This document shows, piece after piece, positions 53,230 through 63,569 of a stretch of DNA of 64,000 nt; within the stretch, counting starts at the first letter, position 1; every line of letters begins with the position of its first letter. A program made the translations under genes and the position numbers. The notes beneath the pieces were generated by a model, which saw only the letters and a list, made by a program, of their open reading frames with translations, ran no database searches and was not told the DNA's origin. The stretch spans positions 45,399 through 109,398 of the forward strand of contig NZ_QPJL01000012.1 in assembly GCF_003337565.1 (NCBI RefSeq), written 5' to 3'. Source of the stretch: Paracoccus lutimaris (lineage in GTDB: Bacteria > Pseudomonadota > Alphaproteobacteria > Rhodobacterales > Rhodobacteraceae).

Positions 53230-54519
53230 ATGAAACTCGCCCCGCTTTCCGCCACGCTTCTCGCCGCGCTTCTGGGCACCTCCGCCCTTGCGCAAGACAA
53301 TGCCGAGCCGATCAGGATCGGCATCCTGCATTCGCTTTCGGGCACGATGGCGATTTCGGAGACCACGCTGAAGGATGCCATGCTGATGCTGATCGAGCAG
53401 CAGAACGCCAAGGGCGGCGTCCTTGGCCGCAAGCTTGAGGCGGTGGTGGTCGACCCCGCCTCGGACTGGCCGCTTTTTGCGGAAAAGGCGCGCGAGTTGG
53501 TTGCGGGCGACAAGGTCTCGGCGGTGTTTGGCTGCTGGACCAGCGTGTCGCGCAAATCGGTGCTGCCGGTATTCCGCGAACTCGACAGCATCCTGTTCTA
53601 TCCCGTCCAGTATGAGGGCGAGGAATCCGAGCGTAATGTCTTTTACACCGGCGCCGCCCCGAACCAGCAGGCGATCCCGGCCGTCGAATACCTGATGGAT
53701 CAGGGCGTCGAGCGCTGGGTTCTGGCGGGCACCGACTATGTCTATCCGCGCACGACGAACAAGATCCTTGAGCAGTTCCTCAAGGACAAGGGCGTCGCGC
53801 CGGATGACATCATGATCAACTATACCCCCTTCGGGCAGTCGGATTGGCAGACGATCGTCTCGGACATCAAGGCCTTCGGGGGCACGGGGAAAAAGACCGC
53901 CGTGGTCTCGACCATCAATGGCGATGCGAATGTGCCCTTCTACAAGGAACTGGCCAATCAGGGCATCACGGCGGACGACATTCCGGTCGTCGCCTTCTCG
54001 GTCGGCGAAGAGGAACTGGCCGGCATCGACACCGCGCCGCTGGTCGGCCACATGGCCGCCTGGAACTATTTCCAAAGCGTGGACGATCAGGCCAATTACG
54101 ACTTCATCGACGCCTGGCACAGCTATACCGGCAAGGACGACCGGGTGACCAACGACCCGATGGAGGCCCATTACATCGGCTTCAACATGTGGGTGAAGGC
54201 GGTCGAAAAGGCCGGCAGCACCGATCCCGACAAAGTCATCGACGCCATGGTCGGGATCGAGGTGCCAAACCTGTCCGGCGGCAAGGCGGTCATGGGCAAG
54301 GATCACCACATCACCAAACCCGTTATGGTCGGCGAGATCAACGAGGACGGCCAGTTCGACATCGTCTGGGAAAGCGAGGGCGAGGTCGCGGGCGATGCAT
54401 GGTCGGACTTCCTGCCCGAATCGAAACCGCTGATCGCCGACTGGACCCAGCCGATCAATTGCGGGAACTACAACACCCAGACCAAGACCTGCGGTGGTGC
54501 CGCCCCCGTCATCAACTGA
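53230..54519 (+). CDS. urtA: Urea ABC transporter substrate-binding protein
   Basis: This 429-residue family-5/branched-chain type binding protein has a signal peptide (MKLAPLSATLLAALLGTSA, cut near ALA) and mature start PIRIGILHSLSGTMAISETT. UrtA markers include FGCWTSVSRKSVLPVF and LFYPVQYEGEE. It captures urea in the periplasm. GGAG precedes the ATG at 53230. It heads urtABCDE; no urease genes are in the window, so hydrolysis is encoded elsewhere. Confidence 0.95.
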   Translation: MKLAPLSATLLAALLGTSALAQDNAEPIRIGILHSLSGTMAISETTLKDAMLMLIEQQNAKGGVLGRKLEAVVVDPASDWPLFAEKARELVAGDKVSAVFGCWTSVSRKSVLPVFRELDSILFYPVQYEGEESERNVFYTGAAPNQQAIPAVEYLMDQGVERWVLAGTDYVYPRTTNKILEQFLKDKGVAPDDIMINYTPFGQSDWQTIVSDIKAFGGTGKKTAVVSTINGDANVPFYKELANQGITADDIPVVAFSVGEEELAGIDTAPLVGHMAAWNYFQSVDDQANYDFIDAWHSYTGKDDRVTNDPMEAHYIGFNMWVKAVEKAGSTDPDKVIDAMVGIEVPNLSGGKAVMGKDHHITKPVMVGEINEDGQFDIVWESEGEVAGDAWSDFLPESKPLIADWTQPINCGNYNTQTKTCGGAAPVIN

Positions 54520-54580
54520 CGCGATTGCGCGGTGCATCCCCTCCGCCGCGCCCCTGTTCCTGTGCGGAAAGGTATTTTCC

Positions 54581-56161
54581 ATGCGACTGATCCGGCTGGT
54601 CCTGATCTGCCTGATGCTGCCGGTGGCGGCACTGGCGCAATCCTTCGACGAGATCGCGACGCTGCTGCCCGATGGCAGCTACGAGGACCGGGCCGCCCGC
54701 GTCTCGGCCTTGGCCGCCAGCGGCGATCCTCGCGCCGAGGCGCTGCTGTCGGCGCTGGCGGCAGGCGATCTGGCGGTGCTGAAAGCCGACGGGCGGCTGG
54801 TCGTGGTGACCGGGAATGCCGCGCAGGACGCGCTGACCGGCACGGATGCCGGCCCCGTCACCCGCCGCGACGTGACCCGGGTGCGGGTGAACAACAACCT
54901 GCGCGGCCAGATCCGCGCGGCGCTGGGGTCGCTGGGGCTTTCGGCCACAGACCCCGGCGTCCGCGCCCGCGCCGCAAGCCAGCTTGAGGCCGCGCCCGAC
55001 CCGACGCAACTGCCCGCGCTGGAAAAGGCGCTTGGCACGGAAACCGATCCGGCGGCGAAATCGGCGCTGGAGCTTGCCCGCGCCACCGTGCTGCTGTCGG
55101 CCCCCGATGCCGCGCCCGAGGCCCGCGCCGAGGCGCTTTCGCTGATCGTCGCCCGCCGGGGCGCATCCGCGCAGGCGCTGATCCGCGCCCAGCTTGACGA
55201 CCCAGTACTGAAGGATGCGGCCGCCTCGGCCCTGACCCATATCGAGCGCGCCGAAAAGCTGCGCGGCTGGGGGCTGACGCTGTGGCAGGGTGTCTCTCTG
55301 GGTTCGGTCCTGCTGCTGGCGGCCATCGGGCTGTCGATCACCTTCGGCGTCTGCGGCGTCATCAACATGGCGCATGGCGAGCTGGTGATGCTGGGCGCCT
55401 ATACGACCTTCGTGGTGCAAGAGATGATCCGCAACCACGCGCCGGGCCTGTTCGACTGGTCGCTGGCAATCGCCCTGCCCCTGGCATTCGTCATCACCGG
55501 CGCCATCGGCATCGCGATTGAGCGCGGCATCGTGCGCAAGCTTTACGGCCGCCCGCTTGAGACGCTTCTGGCGACATGGGGCGTCAGCCTGATCCTGCAA
55601 CAGGCGGTGCGCACGATCTTTGGTCCGAACAACCGGCAGGTCGGAAACCCCTCATGGATGTCGGGCAGCACCGAGGTTTTCGGGATCGCGCTGACCTGGA
55701 ACCGGGTCTGGATCCTGCTGTTCGCGCTGGCCGTTTTCGCCTTTCTGATGCTGGTCCTGCGCCGCACGGCGCTGGGGTTGCAGATGCGGGCGGTGACGCA
55801 GAACCGCGCCATGGCCGCCGAGATGGGCATCCGCACCGGCCGCGTCGACGCGCTGACATTCGGCCTTGGCGCGGGCATCGCCGGGCTTGCGGGCGTGGCG
55901 CTCAGCCAGATCGACAATGTCTCGCCCAATCTTGGACAGGGCTATATCGTCGACAGCTTCATGGTCGTGGTGTTTGGCGGCGCCGGATCGCTTTGGGGCA
56001 CGCTGGCCGGGGCCTTTACGCTGGGTATCGCGGGCAAGCTGGCCGAGCCGCTGGCCGGCGCGATGCTCGCCAAGGTGCTGATCCTGATCTTCATCATCCT
56101 GTTCATTCAGAAACGTCCGCGCGGTCTGTTCCCGACCCGTGGCCGCGCGGTGGAGGGCTGA
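54581..56161 (+). CDS. urtB: Urea ABC transporter permease UrtB
   Basis: This 526-residue permease combines a signal-like first helix and an alanine-rich helical exported region (to about residue 225, with HEAT-like repeats around TQLPALEKALGTETDPAAK) with a LivH-type channel domain of eight to nine helices. The long N-terminus is normal for the UrtB family. Core motifs: GVCGVINMAHGELVMLGAY and the loop with MRAVTQNRAMAAEMGI. It forms the channel with UrtC. It follows urtA after 61 bp. Confidence 0.94.
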   Translation: MRLIRLVLICLMLPVAALAQSFDEIATLLPDGSYEDRAARVSALAASGDPRAEALLSALAAGDLAVLKADGRLVVVTGNAAQDALTGTDAGPVTRRDVTRVRVNNNLRGQIRAALGSLGLSATDPGVRARAASQLEAAPDPTQLPALEKALGTETDPAAKSALELARATVLLSAPDAAPEARAEALSLIVARRGASAQALIRAQLDDPVLKDAAASALTHIERAEKLRGWGLTLWQGVSLGSVLLLAAIGLSITFGVCGVINMAHGELVMLGAYTTFVVQEMIRNHAPGLFDWSLAIALPLAFVITGAIGIAIERGIVRKLYGRPLETLLATWGVSLILQQAVRTIFGPNNRQVGNPSWMSGSTEVFGIALTWNRVWILLFALAVFAFLMLVLRRTALGLQMRAVTQNRAMAAEMGIRTGRVDALTFGLGAGIAGLAGVALSQIDNVSPNLGQGYIVDSFMVVVFGGAGSLWGTLAGAFTLGIAGKLAEPLAGAMLAKVLILIFIILFIQKRPRGLFPTRGRAVEG

Positions 56162-56162
56162 G

Positions 56163-57232
56163 ATGCGCCAGATCAATCGCAATATGGCCGTATTCCTGTC
56201 CGGGTTGTTCGTCCTGACCGTCGCCATCCCGCTGATGCAGGGGCAGGTCCTGCCCGACTATGCCGTCCAGCTTGTCGGCAAATACCTGTGCTATGCGCTG
56301 CTGGCGGTGTCGCTGGACCTGGTCTGGGGCTATGCGGGCATCCTGTCCCTGGGCCATGCCGCCTTCTTCACGCTGGGGGCCTATGTCATGGGCATGCACC
56401 TGATGCGCGAGATCGGCGCGCGCGGCGTCTATGCCAATCCGGAACTGCCCGATTTCATGGTCTTCCTGAATTGGGACAGCCTGCCGTGGTTCTGGGGCGC
56501 GTCGGACAGTTTCGCGGTAACGCTTCTGCTGGTCGTGGCGGTGCCGGGGGCGCTTGCATTCATCTTTGGCTGGTTCGCGTTCCGGGCGCGGGTGAACGGG
56601 GTCTATCTCTCGATCATCACTCAGGCGATGACCTATGCCCTGATGCTGGCATTCTTCCGCAACGAGATGGGCTTTGGCGGCAATAACGGGCTGACCGACT
56701 TCAAGGACCTGCTGGGCATTCCACTATCCTCGCCGGGGATGCGGCTGGGGCTGTTCATCGCCTCGGCGCTGGCTCTGGCGGCAGGGCTGCTGATCGCGCG
56801 GGCGATCACCCAAAGCCATCTGGGCCGGGTGCTGGTGGGCGTGCGCGACGCCGAAAGCCGCACCCGTTTCCTTGGCTACCGGGTCGAGGAATACAAGCTG
56901 TTCGTCTGGACCGTCAGCGCCATGATGGCGGGCGTCGCCGGCGCGCTTTACGTGCCGCAGGTCGGCATCGTGAACCCTGGCGAATTCGCCCCGGCGAACA
57001 GCATCGAGATCGTCATCTGGGTCGCTCTTGGCGGACGCGGCACGCTGGTCGGCGCGGCGCTTGGCGCCATGGTCGTCGCGCTGACCAAGACGCTGCTGAC
57101 CGGCTGGCTGCCCGATGCCTGGCTTTACGCGCTGGGGGCGCTGTTCATTCTGGTCACGCTTTACCTGCCGCGCGGCATCGTCGGCGCGCTCGAAGGGCTG
57201 AAACCCGCCCGAAAACCGCAGGAGGTCGCCGC

Positions 57233-57236
<4 letters not shown>
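56163..57236 (+). CDS. urtC: Urea ABC transporter permease UrtC
   Basis: This 357-residue LivM-type permease has about nine to ten helices. The conserved YAGILSLGHAAFFTLGAYV and the loop RVLVGVRDAESRTRFLGY, which contacts the ATPases, are present. It pairs with UrtB. The ATG at 56163 follows the urtB stop by one base. Its stop overlaps urtD as ATGA. Confidence 0.95.
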
Positions 57237-57944
<708 letters not shown>

Positions 57945-57964
<20 letters not shown>

Positions 57965-58673
57965 GATCGAAACCGAGACGCTGAGCGTCGAGAATGTCAG
58001 CCTGTATTACGGCGCGGCGCAGGCCCTGCGCGCTGTCTCGTTGCAGGCGCCAGTCGGACAGGTCAGCGCCGTGATGGGGCGCAACGGCACCGGCAAGACC
58101 AGCCTGATGCGCGCCATCACCGGGCGCGCCCCGATCAGTTCCGGCCGCATCCTGCTGGGAGGAAGCGACCTGACGCGCATGGCGCCCTATGCCCGCGCGC
58201 GGGCGGGCGTCGCCTCATGCCCGCAGGGGCGCGAGATCTTTCCGCTGCTGAGCGTGCGCGAGAACCTTGAGACCGGCTTTGCCGGCCTGCCCCGTGGCCA
58301 GCGCAATGTCCCCGACGAGGTCTATGACCTGTTCCCGGTCCTGCACGAGATGGCGCATCGGCGCGGCGGCGATCTGTCGGGCGGCCAGCAGCAGCAACTG
58401 GCCATCGGCCGGGCGCTGGTGACGCGGCCGCGCCTTCTGGTGCTGGACGAGCCGACCGAGGGCATCCAGCCCTCGGTCATCAAGGATATCGGCCGCGCCA
58501 TCCGCTATCTGCGCGATCAGAAGCGCATGGCGATCCTGCTGGTCGAACAATATGTCGATTTCGCGCTGGAACTGGCCGACCGCGTCACCGTGCTGGATCG
58601 CGGCGCGGTGGTCATGCAGGGCGAGGCCGGTAATCTGGACCATGACGCCTTGCGCCGGGCCATCGCCGTCTGA
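57945..58673 (+). CDS. urtE: Urea ABC transporter ATP-binding protein UrtE
   Basis: This 242-residue LivF-type ATPase has Walker A GRNGTGKTS, signature DLSGGQQQQ and Walker B LLVLDEPTEGIQPS, the last being typical of UrtE/LivF. GGAGGTGATCG lies just before the ATG, within the end of urtD. It closes the urt operon. The next gene starts 58 bp later and is unrelated in function. Confidence 0.95.
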
Positions 58674-58731
58674 GCCTTGAGCCGGCCGCCGCTTTGGCTA
58701 ATCTGGCCGCAATCAGCGACCAGAGGACAGC

Positions 58732-59472
58732 ATGGCCGAAATTATCCTGCTGACGGGCCGGGCCGCCCCCCTGCCCGGCAGCGACCAGAAAAGCGGCATC
58801 GACAAGCGTCCGGTGGAGCGCCCACTGATGCTGGGTTCCGAGGGGTTCGAGGGCGACGAGCAGGCCGACCGGCGCGTTCATGGCGGGCCGGAAAAGGCTG
58901 TCCATCACTATCCCTACGATCACTATGCGGCGTGGCGGGCGGATTTTGGCATGGCCGAGCCGGGGGTTTCACACCCCCGGACCCCCGTGGGATATTTGGA
59001 CATGAATGAATTGGGGGGCTTGCTGGCGGTGCCGGGGGCTTTTGGCGAGAATGTCTCGACGCTCGGTCTGACTGAAACGGATGTGGCGGTGGGCGATATC
59101 TTTCGTCTGGGCGGGGCATTGGTGCAGATCAGTCAGGGCCGCCAGCCCTGCTGGAAGCTGTCGCGCCGTTTCGGGGTTCAGGATATGGCCCGAAGGGTGC
59201 AGGAAAGCGGCCGCACCGGCTGGTATTATCGCGTGTTGCAGCCGGGCCTTGTCGCCACGGGCGATGCGCTGGAGCGGATCGACCGCGTCGCCCCGGAATG
59301 GACATTGCAGCGATTGTGGCGCGCGCTTTACGTCGACCGGCTGAATCTGGCCGAATTGGAGGGCATCGCCGCGCTGGAGGTTTTGGCCGATGGCTGGCGG
59401 CGCTATGCCATCCGCCGGCTGGAAAGCGGACGGGTCGAGGACTGGAGCAAGCGACTCGAGGGCCGGGCATGA
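58732..59472 (+). CDS. MOSC-domain protein (YiiM-like) with an in-frame inserted segment
   Basis: This 246-residue MOSC protein resembles E. coli YiiM. Landmarks are GDEQADRRVHGGPEKAVHHYP, PGAFGENVSTLGLTE, the cysteine of GRQPCWKL that contacts sulfur or molybdenum, and a C-terminal YiiM tail. MOSC proteins handle molybdenum-cofactor-linked sulfur or N-hydroxylated compounds; the role here is not certain. Compared with YiiM it carries about 18 extra residues near 76-94 (PGVSHPRTPVGYLDMN), encoded by a palindromic repeat-like DNA segment. Its stop overlaps pdxY as ATGA. Confidence 0.88.
   Translation: MAEIILLTGRAAPLPGSDQKSGIDKRPVERPLMLGSEGFEGDEQADRRVHGGPEKAVHHYPYDHYAAWRADFGMAEPGVSHPRTPVGYLDMNELGGLLAVPGAFGENVSTLGLTETDVAVGDIFRLGGALVQISQGRQPCWKLSRRFGVQDMARRVQESGRTGWYYRVLQPGLVATGDALERIDRVAPEWTLQRLWRALYVDRLNLAELEGIAALEVLADGWRRYAIRRLESGRVEDWSKRLEGRA
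58960..59010. repeat. Palindromic repeat-like segment inside the MOSC gene
   Basis: CCGGGGG (58960-58966) pairs perfectly with CCCCCGG (58974-58980) around TTTCACA, followed by ACCCCCG and GGGATATTTGGACATGAATG. This layout, a G-rich/C-rich hairpin followed by GGATATTTG and a purine-rich tail, resembles repeats common between genes in Rhodobacterales. Here it is read in frame and extends the protein at a place where YiiM-type relatives have no such residues. No second copy was recognised in the window. Confidence 0.6.
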
Positions 59473-60305
59473 CACCGCCGCTGGTGATTTCCATTCAAAG
59501 CCAGGTGGTCATGGGCCATGTCGGAAACTCGGCCGCGCTGTTTCCCATGCAGGCCGCCGGGCTGGAGGTCGCGGCGATCCCGACCGTGGTGTTTTCCAAC
59601 ACCCCCGATTACCCGACCCTGCGCGGTCGCGCGCTGCCCACCGATTTCTTTGCGGAACTGCTGGAAGGCGCGTGGGAGCGCGGGTTGCCCCAGCGCGCGG
59701 ATTTCCTGCTGAGCGGCTATATCGGTTCGGTCGAGGTGGCGCGGCTGATGGCCGATTTCGTCACCCGCGCCAAGGCGGCCAATCCGCGCCTGCGCTATTT
59801 CTGCGACCCGGTGATGGGCGATGAGGCCCCCGGTCTATATGTTCCCGAGGCGATTGCCGAGGTGCTGAAGGACGGGCTGCTGCCGCTGGCCGATTTCGCC
59901 TCGCCGAACCCGTTCGAGATTTCATGGCTGACCGGCCAGCCGATCCGCACCCTGGACGACCTGCCCCGTGCCGCCAGAGCGCTGCGCATGGCGGATGGCG
60001 CGCATCTGATCGCCACCGGCTGTGTGCTGGCGGATACCGCGCCGGACATGCTGGAAAGCGTGATCCTTGGCCCCGGGGGCATCAGCCGTCACCCGGTGCC
60101 GCGCCTGCCCATTGCCATGGCCGGAACGGGCGATCTTTTCGCGGCGCTGGTGCTGGCGGGGCTTGCGCGCGGGCGCGGCCTGCCTCAGGCGGTTCAGTTC
60201 GCCCAAGAGCAGACCTCGCGCGCATTGGCCGAGGCGGCGCGGCTGGGCCGGAAAGAGGTGGTGCTGTCCGACCCCGCGTTCCGCGCCGCGCTGCTGACGC
60301 TTTAG
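59469..60305 (+). CDS. pdxY: Pyridoxal kinase
   Basis: This 278-residue PdxK/PdxY-family kinase phosphorylates pyridoxal to pyridoxal 5'-phosphate. Motifs are SIQSQVVMGHVGNSAALFP at the start, YFCDPVMGDEAPGLYV in the middle and AGTGDLFAALVLAG containing the catalytic aspartate. The start at 59469 is coupled to the MOSC gene by ATGA; the frame upstream belongs to that gene. It converges with tex and the two ends overlap by four bases. Confidence 0.94.
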   Translation: MTPPLVISIQSQVVMGHVGNSAALFPMQAAGLEVAAIPTVVFSNTPDYPTLRGRALPTDFFAELLEGAWERGLPQRADFLLSGYIGSVEVARLMADFVTRAKAANPRLRYFCDPVMGDEAPGLYVPEAIAEVLKDGLLPLADFASPNPFEISWLTGQPIRTLDDLPRAARALRMADGAHLIATGCVLADTAPDMLESVILGPGGISRHPVPRLPIAMAGTGDLFAALVLAGLARGRGLPQAVQFAQEQTSRALAEAARLGRKEVVLSDPAFRAALLTL

Positions 60306-62623
60306 GTCTTCTTCAGCGCGTTCAGCAGGGCCGCACCAAGCGCGCCGGGCGTTTCCTTGCCCGCCGGGGCGGCCGATTTCGGTCCGCGCGAAGGGGACGG
60401 CGCCTTGGGGCCACGCGGGTTCGCTCCGCGTTCGTTTTGCGCCTCGCGCGCGCTGGAGCCGCCATCCTTGCGCATGGTCAGGCCGATGCGCTTGCGCGGC
60501 ACATCCACCTCGGTCACGCGGACCTTGACCACATCGCCGACCTTCACCACCTCGTTCGGATCTTTGACAAAGCGGTCGGCCAACTGGCTGATATGGACCA
60601 ACCCGTCCTGATGCACGCCGATATCGACGAAGGCCCCGAAGGCCGCGACATTGGTAACCGTGCCCTCCAGCGCCATGCCCGGGCGCAGGTCCTTGATGTC
60701 CTCGACCCCGTCGGCAAAGCTTGCGGTGACAAAGCTCGGGCGCGGGTCGCGGCCGGGCTTTTCCAGTTCCGCCAGAATGTCGCGGATCGTCGGCAGGCCA
60801 AAACTGTCATCCACGAACTGTTCGGCCCGGATGCCCTTCAACGCGGTGCCGTCGCCCATGATCTGGCGGATGTCGCGCCCGCAGGCGGCGACGATCCGGC
60901 GCGCCACACCATAGGCCTCGGGGTGGACGGATGAGGCGTCGAGGGGCTCCTTGCCGTCACGGATGCGCAGGAAACCCGCGCATTGCTCAAAGGCGCGCGG
61001 CCCGAGCCCCGCGACCTTTTTCAGCGCCGCGCGGGACGGGAATGCCCCCTCGGTATCCCGATGCGCGACGATATTCTGCGCCAGCGACGGGCCAAGCCCC
61101 GCGACATGCGCCAGAAGCGGCGCCGAGGCGGTGTTCAGATCGACCCCCACCGCGTTCACCGCATCCTCGACCACGGCCTCGAGCGTTTTGGCAAGCTGGC
61201 GCTGGTCCACGTCATGCTGATACTGGCCGACACCGATCGATTCCGGCGGCACCTTGACCAACTCGGCCAAGGGGTCCTGCAAGCGCCGCGCGATGGACAC
61301 GGCGCCCCGCAAGGACACGTCCAGATCGGGGAATTCCTTTGCCGCCAGCTCGGAGGCCGAATAGACCGAAGCCCCGGCCTCGCTGACGATCACCTTGAGC
61401 GGCGCCTTGACACCTGCTGGCAGGCGTTTGAGCACATCCGCCACAAACCGCTCGGTCTCGCGGCTGGCAGTGCCGTTGCCGATGGCGATCAGTTCGATCT
61501 TGTGGCGCAGGATGGCGGCGGCCAGCACCGCCTCGGCCCCGCGCAGGTCGCTTTTCGGCGGGAAAGGATAGAGCGTCGCCGTCTCGACCACCTTGCCGGT
61601 TGCGTCCACCGCCGCCAGCTTGACCCCGGTGCGGATGCCCGGATCCAGCCCCAGCGTCGGACGCGCCCCGGCGGGCGACGCAAGCAGGAGATCCTTGAGA
61701 TTGCGGCCAAAGACCCGGATCGCCTCGGCATGCGCGCGCAGGCGCAGTTCGGTCAGCAGGTCGATATACATGGTGTTCGACAGCCTGACCCGCCAGCACC
61801 AGCCCGCGACCTTGCGCAGCCACAGATCGCCGGGACCCTGCCCCAGCCGGCCAAGGCTTGCTGCGACGATCCCTTCGGCCCGGGCAGCACCGGTTTCGGG
61901 TTCGGGCGCGATCTCGATGGTCAGGACCTCTTCCTTGGCGCCGCGCAGAATCGCCAAGGCTCGATGGCCGGGGATGGCGGACCATTTTTCACTGTGGTCG
62001 AAATAGTCGCTGAACTTAGCCCCGGCCTGTTCCTTGCCCGCCGCCACCTTGGCCGAGATCAGCGCCTCGGCCTGCATGAATTCACGCAACCGGCCCAGAA
62101 GGCCAGCATTCTCGGACAGTTCCTCGACAAGAATGTCGCGCGCGCCATCCAGCGCGGATTTCACGTCGGGCACCACTTCGGTGATATAACCCGCAGCCAG
62201 AGCCTCGGGGGAGGTGGCACGATCATCCTGAATGGCGCGCAGCAGTGGCTCGAGCCCGTTCTCGCGGGCGATCATCGCCTTGGTGCGGCGCTTGGGCTTG
62301 TAGGGCAGGTAGATATCTTCAAGCGTGGCCTTGGTTTCCGCGCCGGCGATGGCGCGGGCCAGATCCTCGGTCAGTTTGCCCTGACCCTTGATCGACTCAA
62401 GGATCGCCGCCCGGCGCGCCTCAAGCTCGCGCAGATAGGAGAGGCGCTCGGCCAGATTGCGCAGTTGGGTGTCGTCCAGCCCGCCGGTGACCTCTTTGCG
62501 ATAGCGGGCGACAAAGGGCACGGTCGCGCCCCCGTCCAAAAGCCCGGTCGCCGCCGCGACTTGCGCGGGGCTGGCGCTGATTTCACTGGCAATGATGCGG
62601 GCGATACGGTCGGCGGCGTCCAT
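60302..62623 (-). CDS. tex: Tex-family RNA-binding transcription accessory protein
   Basis: This 773-residue protein has the full Tex layout: N-terminal helical domain (AGLLDGGATVPFVARYRKEV), a YqgF-like domain (TLGLDPGIRTGVKLAAVD), a helix-hairpin-helix part (HVAGLGPSLAQNIVAHRD), and an S1 RNA-binding domain (GMALEGTVTNVAAFGAFVDIG), with a basic, low-complexity tail. Tex homologues bind nucleic acid and affect transcription and virulence genes. AGGAG lies before the ATG at 62623. It is convergent with pdxY. Confidence 0.96.
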   Translation of the reverse strand: MDAADRIARIIASEISASPAQVAAATGLLDGGATVPFVARYRKEVTGGLDDTQLRNLAERLSYLRELEARRAAILESIKGQGKLTEDLARAIAGAETKATLEDIYLPYKPKRRTKAMIARENGLEPLLRAIQDDRATSPEALAAGYITEVVPDVKSALDGARDILVEELSENAGLLGRLREFMQAEALISAKVAAGKEQAGAKFSDYFDHSEKWSAIPGHRALAILRGAKEEVLTIEIAPEPETGAARAEGIVAASLGRLGQGPGDLWLRKVAGWCWRVRLSNTMYIDLLTELRLRAHAEAIRVFGRNLKDLLLASPAGARPTLGLDPGIRTGVKLAAVDATGKVVETATLYPFPPKSDLRGAEAVLAAAILRHKIELIAIGNGTASRETERFVADVLKRLPAGVKAPLKVIVSEAGASVYSASELAAKEFPDLDVSLRGAVSIARRLQDPLAELVKVPPESIGVGQYQHDVDQRQLAKTLEAVVEDAVNAVGVDLNTASAPLLAHVAGLGPSLAQNIVAHRDTEGAFPSRAALKKVAGLGPRAFEQCAGFLRIRDGKEPLDASSVHPEAYGVARRIVAACGRDIRQIMGDGTALKGIRAEQFVDDSFGLPTIRDILAELEKPGRDPRPSFVTASFADGVEDIKDLRPGMALEGTVTNVAAFGAFVDIGVHQDGLVHISQLADRFVKDPNEVVKVGDVVKVRVTEVDVPRKRIGLTMRKDGGSSAREAQNERGANPRGPKAPSPSRGPKSAAPAGKETPGALGAALLNALKKT

Positions 62624-62829
62624 TCCGGTCTCCTGAGACAAGTCGGAACGCCTGCATAGCCCCTGCGGCGGGATCAGCCAAGCATCTTGCAGCCGCGATG
62701 CCGTCCGGGACCATCACTCTGGCCGCGACTGCGCGGGAACGGAGTCATCAACCGATGGCCGGCCCGGCCTTTCATGCAGACCAAAGGCCCGGCATAGCCA
62801 AACCGGGCCAGTTGAGCAGGACAGATATT
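62624..62829. other. Gap between tex and the unknown genes
   Basis: This 206-bp stretch upstream of tex on minus shows no supported gene or strong hairpin. It probably contains the tex promoter. Confidence 0.4.
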
Positions 62830-63087
62830 TCAGAAATGCCCCGGCCCGACCCGTTCGGCTGGCGCTGCGTCACCCTCGACCGGCAGATCTTTCTGGTCCC
62901 ACATCGCGGCGAACCCGGCCTGCCAGGACGCTTCCGCCATGCTGCGCGGCTCTGCCTTGGGGTGCAACACCACCGAGCAAAGCCGCTGCACGCCCCGCCA
63001 AACCTCGCCGGCCCGGCGCGCAGGTCTGGCCTGCGCGTGCTGTCCCGACAGCGGGATTGAACCGAAGGGATCGCTTGCCAGCGTCAT
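62830..63087 (-). CDS. Unknown 85-residue protein, coupled to the upstream gene
   Basis: I do not recognise this protein. It has 85 residues, mixed charge, no membrane helix or signal peptide, and one cysteine. Third codon positions are mostly G or C, like its neighbours, which supports a real gene. The ATG overlaps the stop of the upstream 161-residue gene as ATGA, a common sign of coupling. It could be a chance frame, because no ribosome site other than the overlap is seen. Confidence 0.45.
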   Translation of the reverse strand: MTLASDPFGSIPLSGQHAQARPARRAGEVWRGVQRLCSVVLHPKAEPRSMAEASWQAGFAAMWDQKDLPVEGDAAPAERVGPGHF

Positions 63088-63569
63088 GACAGCACCATCG
63101 CCGCGCGCAGCTTGCGCTCGAAATCGCGATCGAGGCGCGGCATCCGCATGTCGCCCTTGGTGGTTTCCATCGCCGAGTAAAGCTGCGCGACCTTTTTCCA
63201 GTTCAGCCCGCTTGCACCGCTCTCACCACCGACCACCTGCACCTCGCCGGCGCGCCGGCAAAAAGCGAGGCCGCTCAGCAATGTATTGATATGGGACAAC
63301 GTTTCTTCTTCAAGCTCGTCATCCGACTGCGCCTCGGCCATGGAAACGAACCCGGCGAAATCCCCCTTGAGATAAAGGTTCTGCGCCTCGATCAGGTATC
63401 CCTCGCAAATCGAGAACCCCTGATCGCACCAATCGGCCACCGAACCGTAGAAGTCCGTCATTTCAAAACCAGCCCCCTGCGCCGGTCTTCCGGCAAGCGC
63501 GGCATCATGCGTCCTGCTCTGGGATATGCGCGCCTCACTCGCGCGCTGAGGTCTTTCACTCATGAACAT
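63084..63569 (-). CDS. Unknown 161-residue protein
   Basis: I do not recognise this family. The first 36 residues are basic and low-complexity (MFMSERPQRASEARISQ); the rest, from MTDFYGSVADWCDQGF, is acidic and probably helical (AEAQSDDELEEETLSHINTLL), with three cysteines and a basic C-terminal segment. There is no signal peptide or membrane helix. The start could be 63569, 63563 or the internal ATG at 63461. It lies beside an IS element in an AT-richer area, and the 85-residue gene overlaps its stop. Confidence 0.6.
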   Translation of the reverse strand: MFMSERPQRASEARISQSRTHDAALAGRPAQGAGFEMTDFYGSVADWCDQGFSICEGYLIEAQNLYLKGDFAGFVSMAEAQSDDELEEETLSHINTLLSGLAFCRRAGEVQVVGGESGASGLNWKKVAQLYSAMETTKGDMRMPRLDRDFERKLRAAMVLS

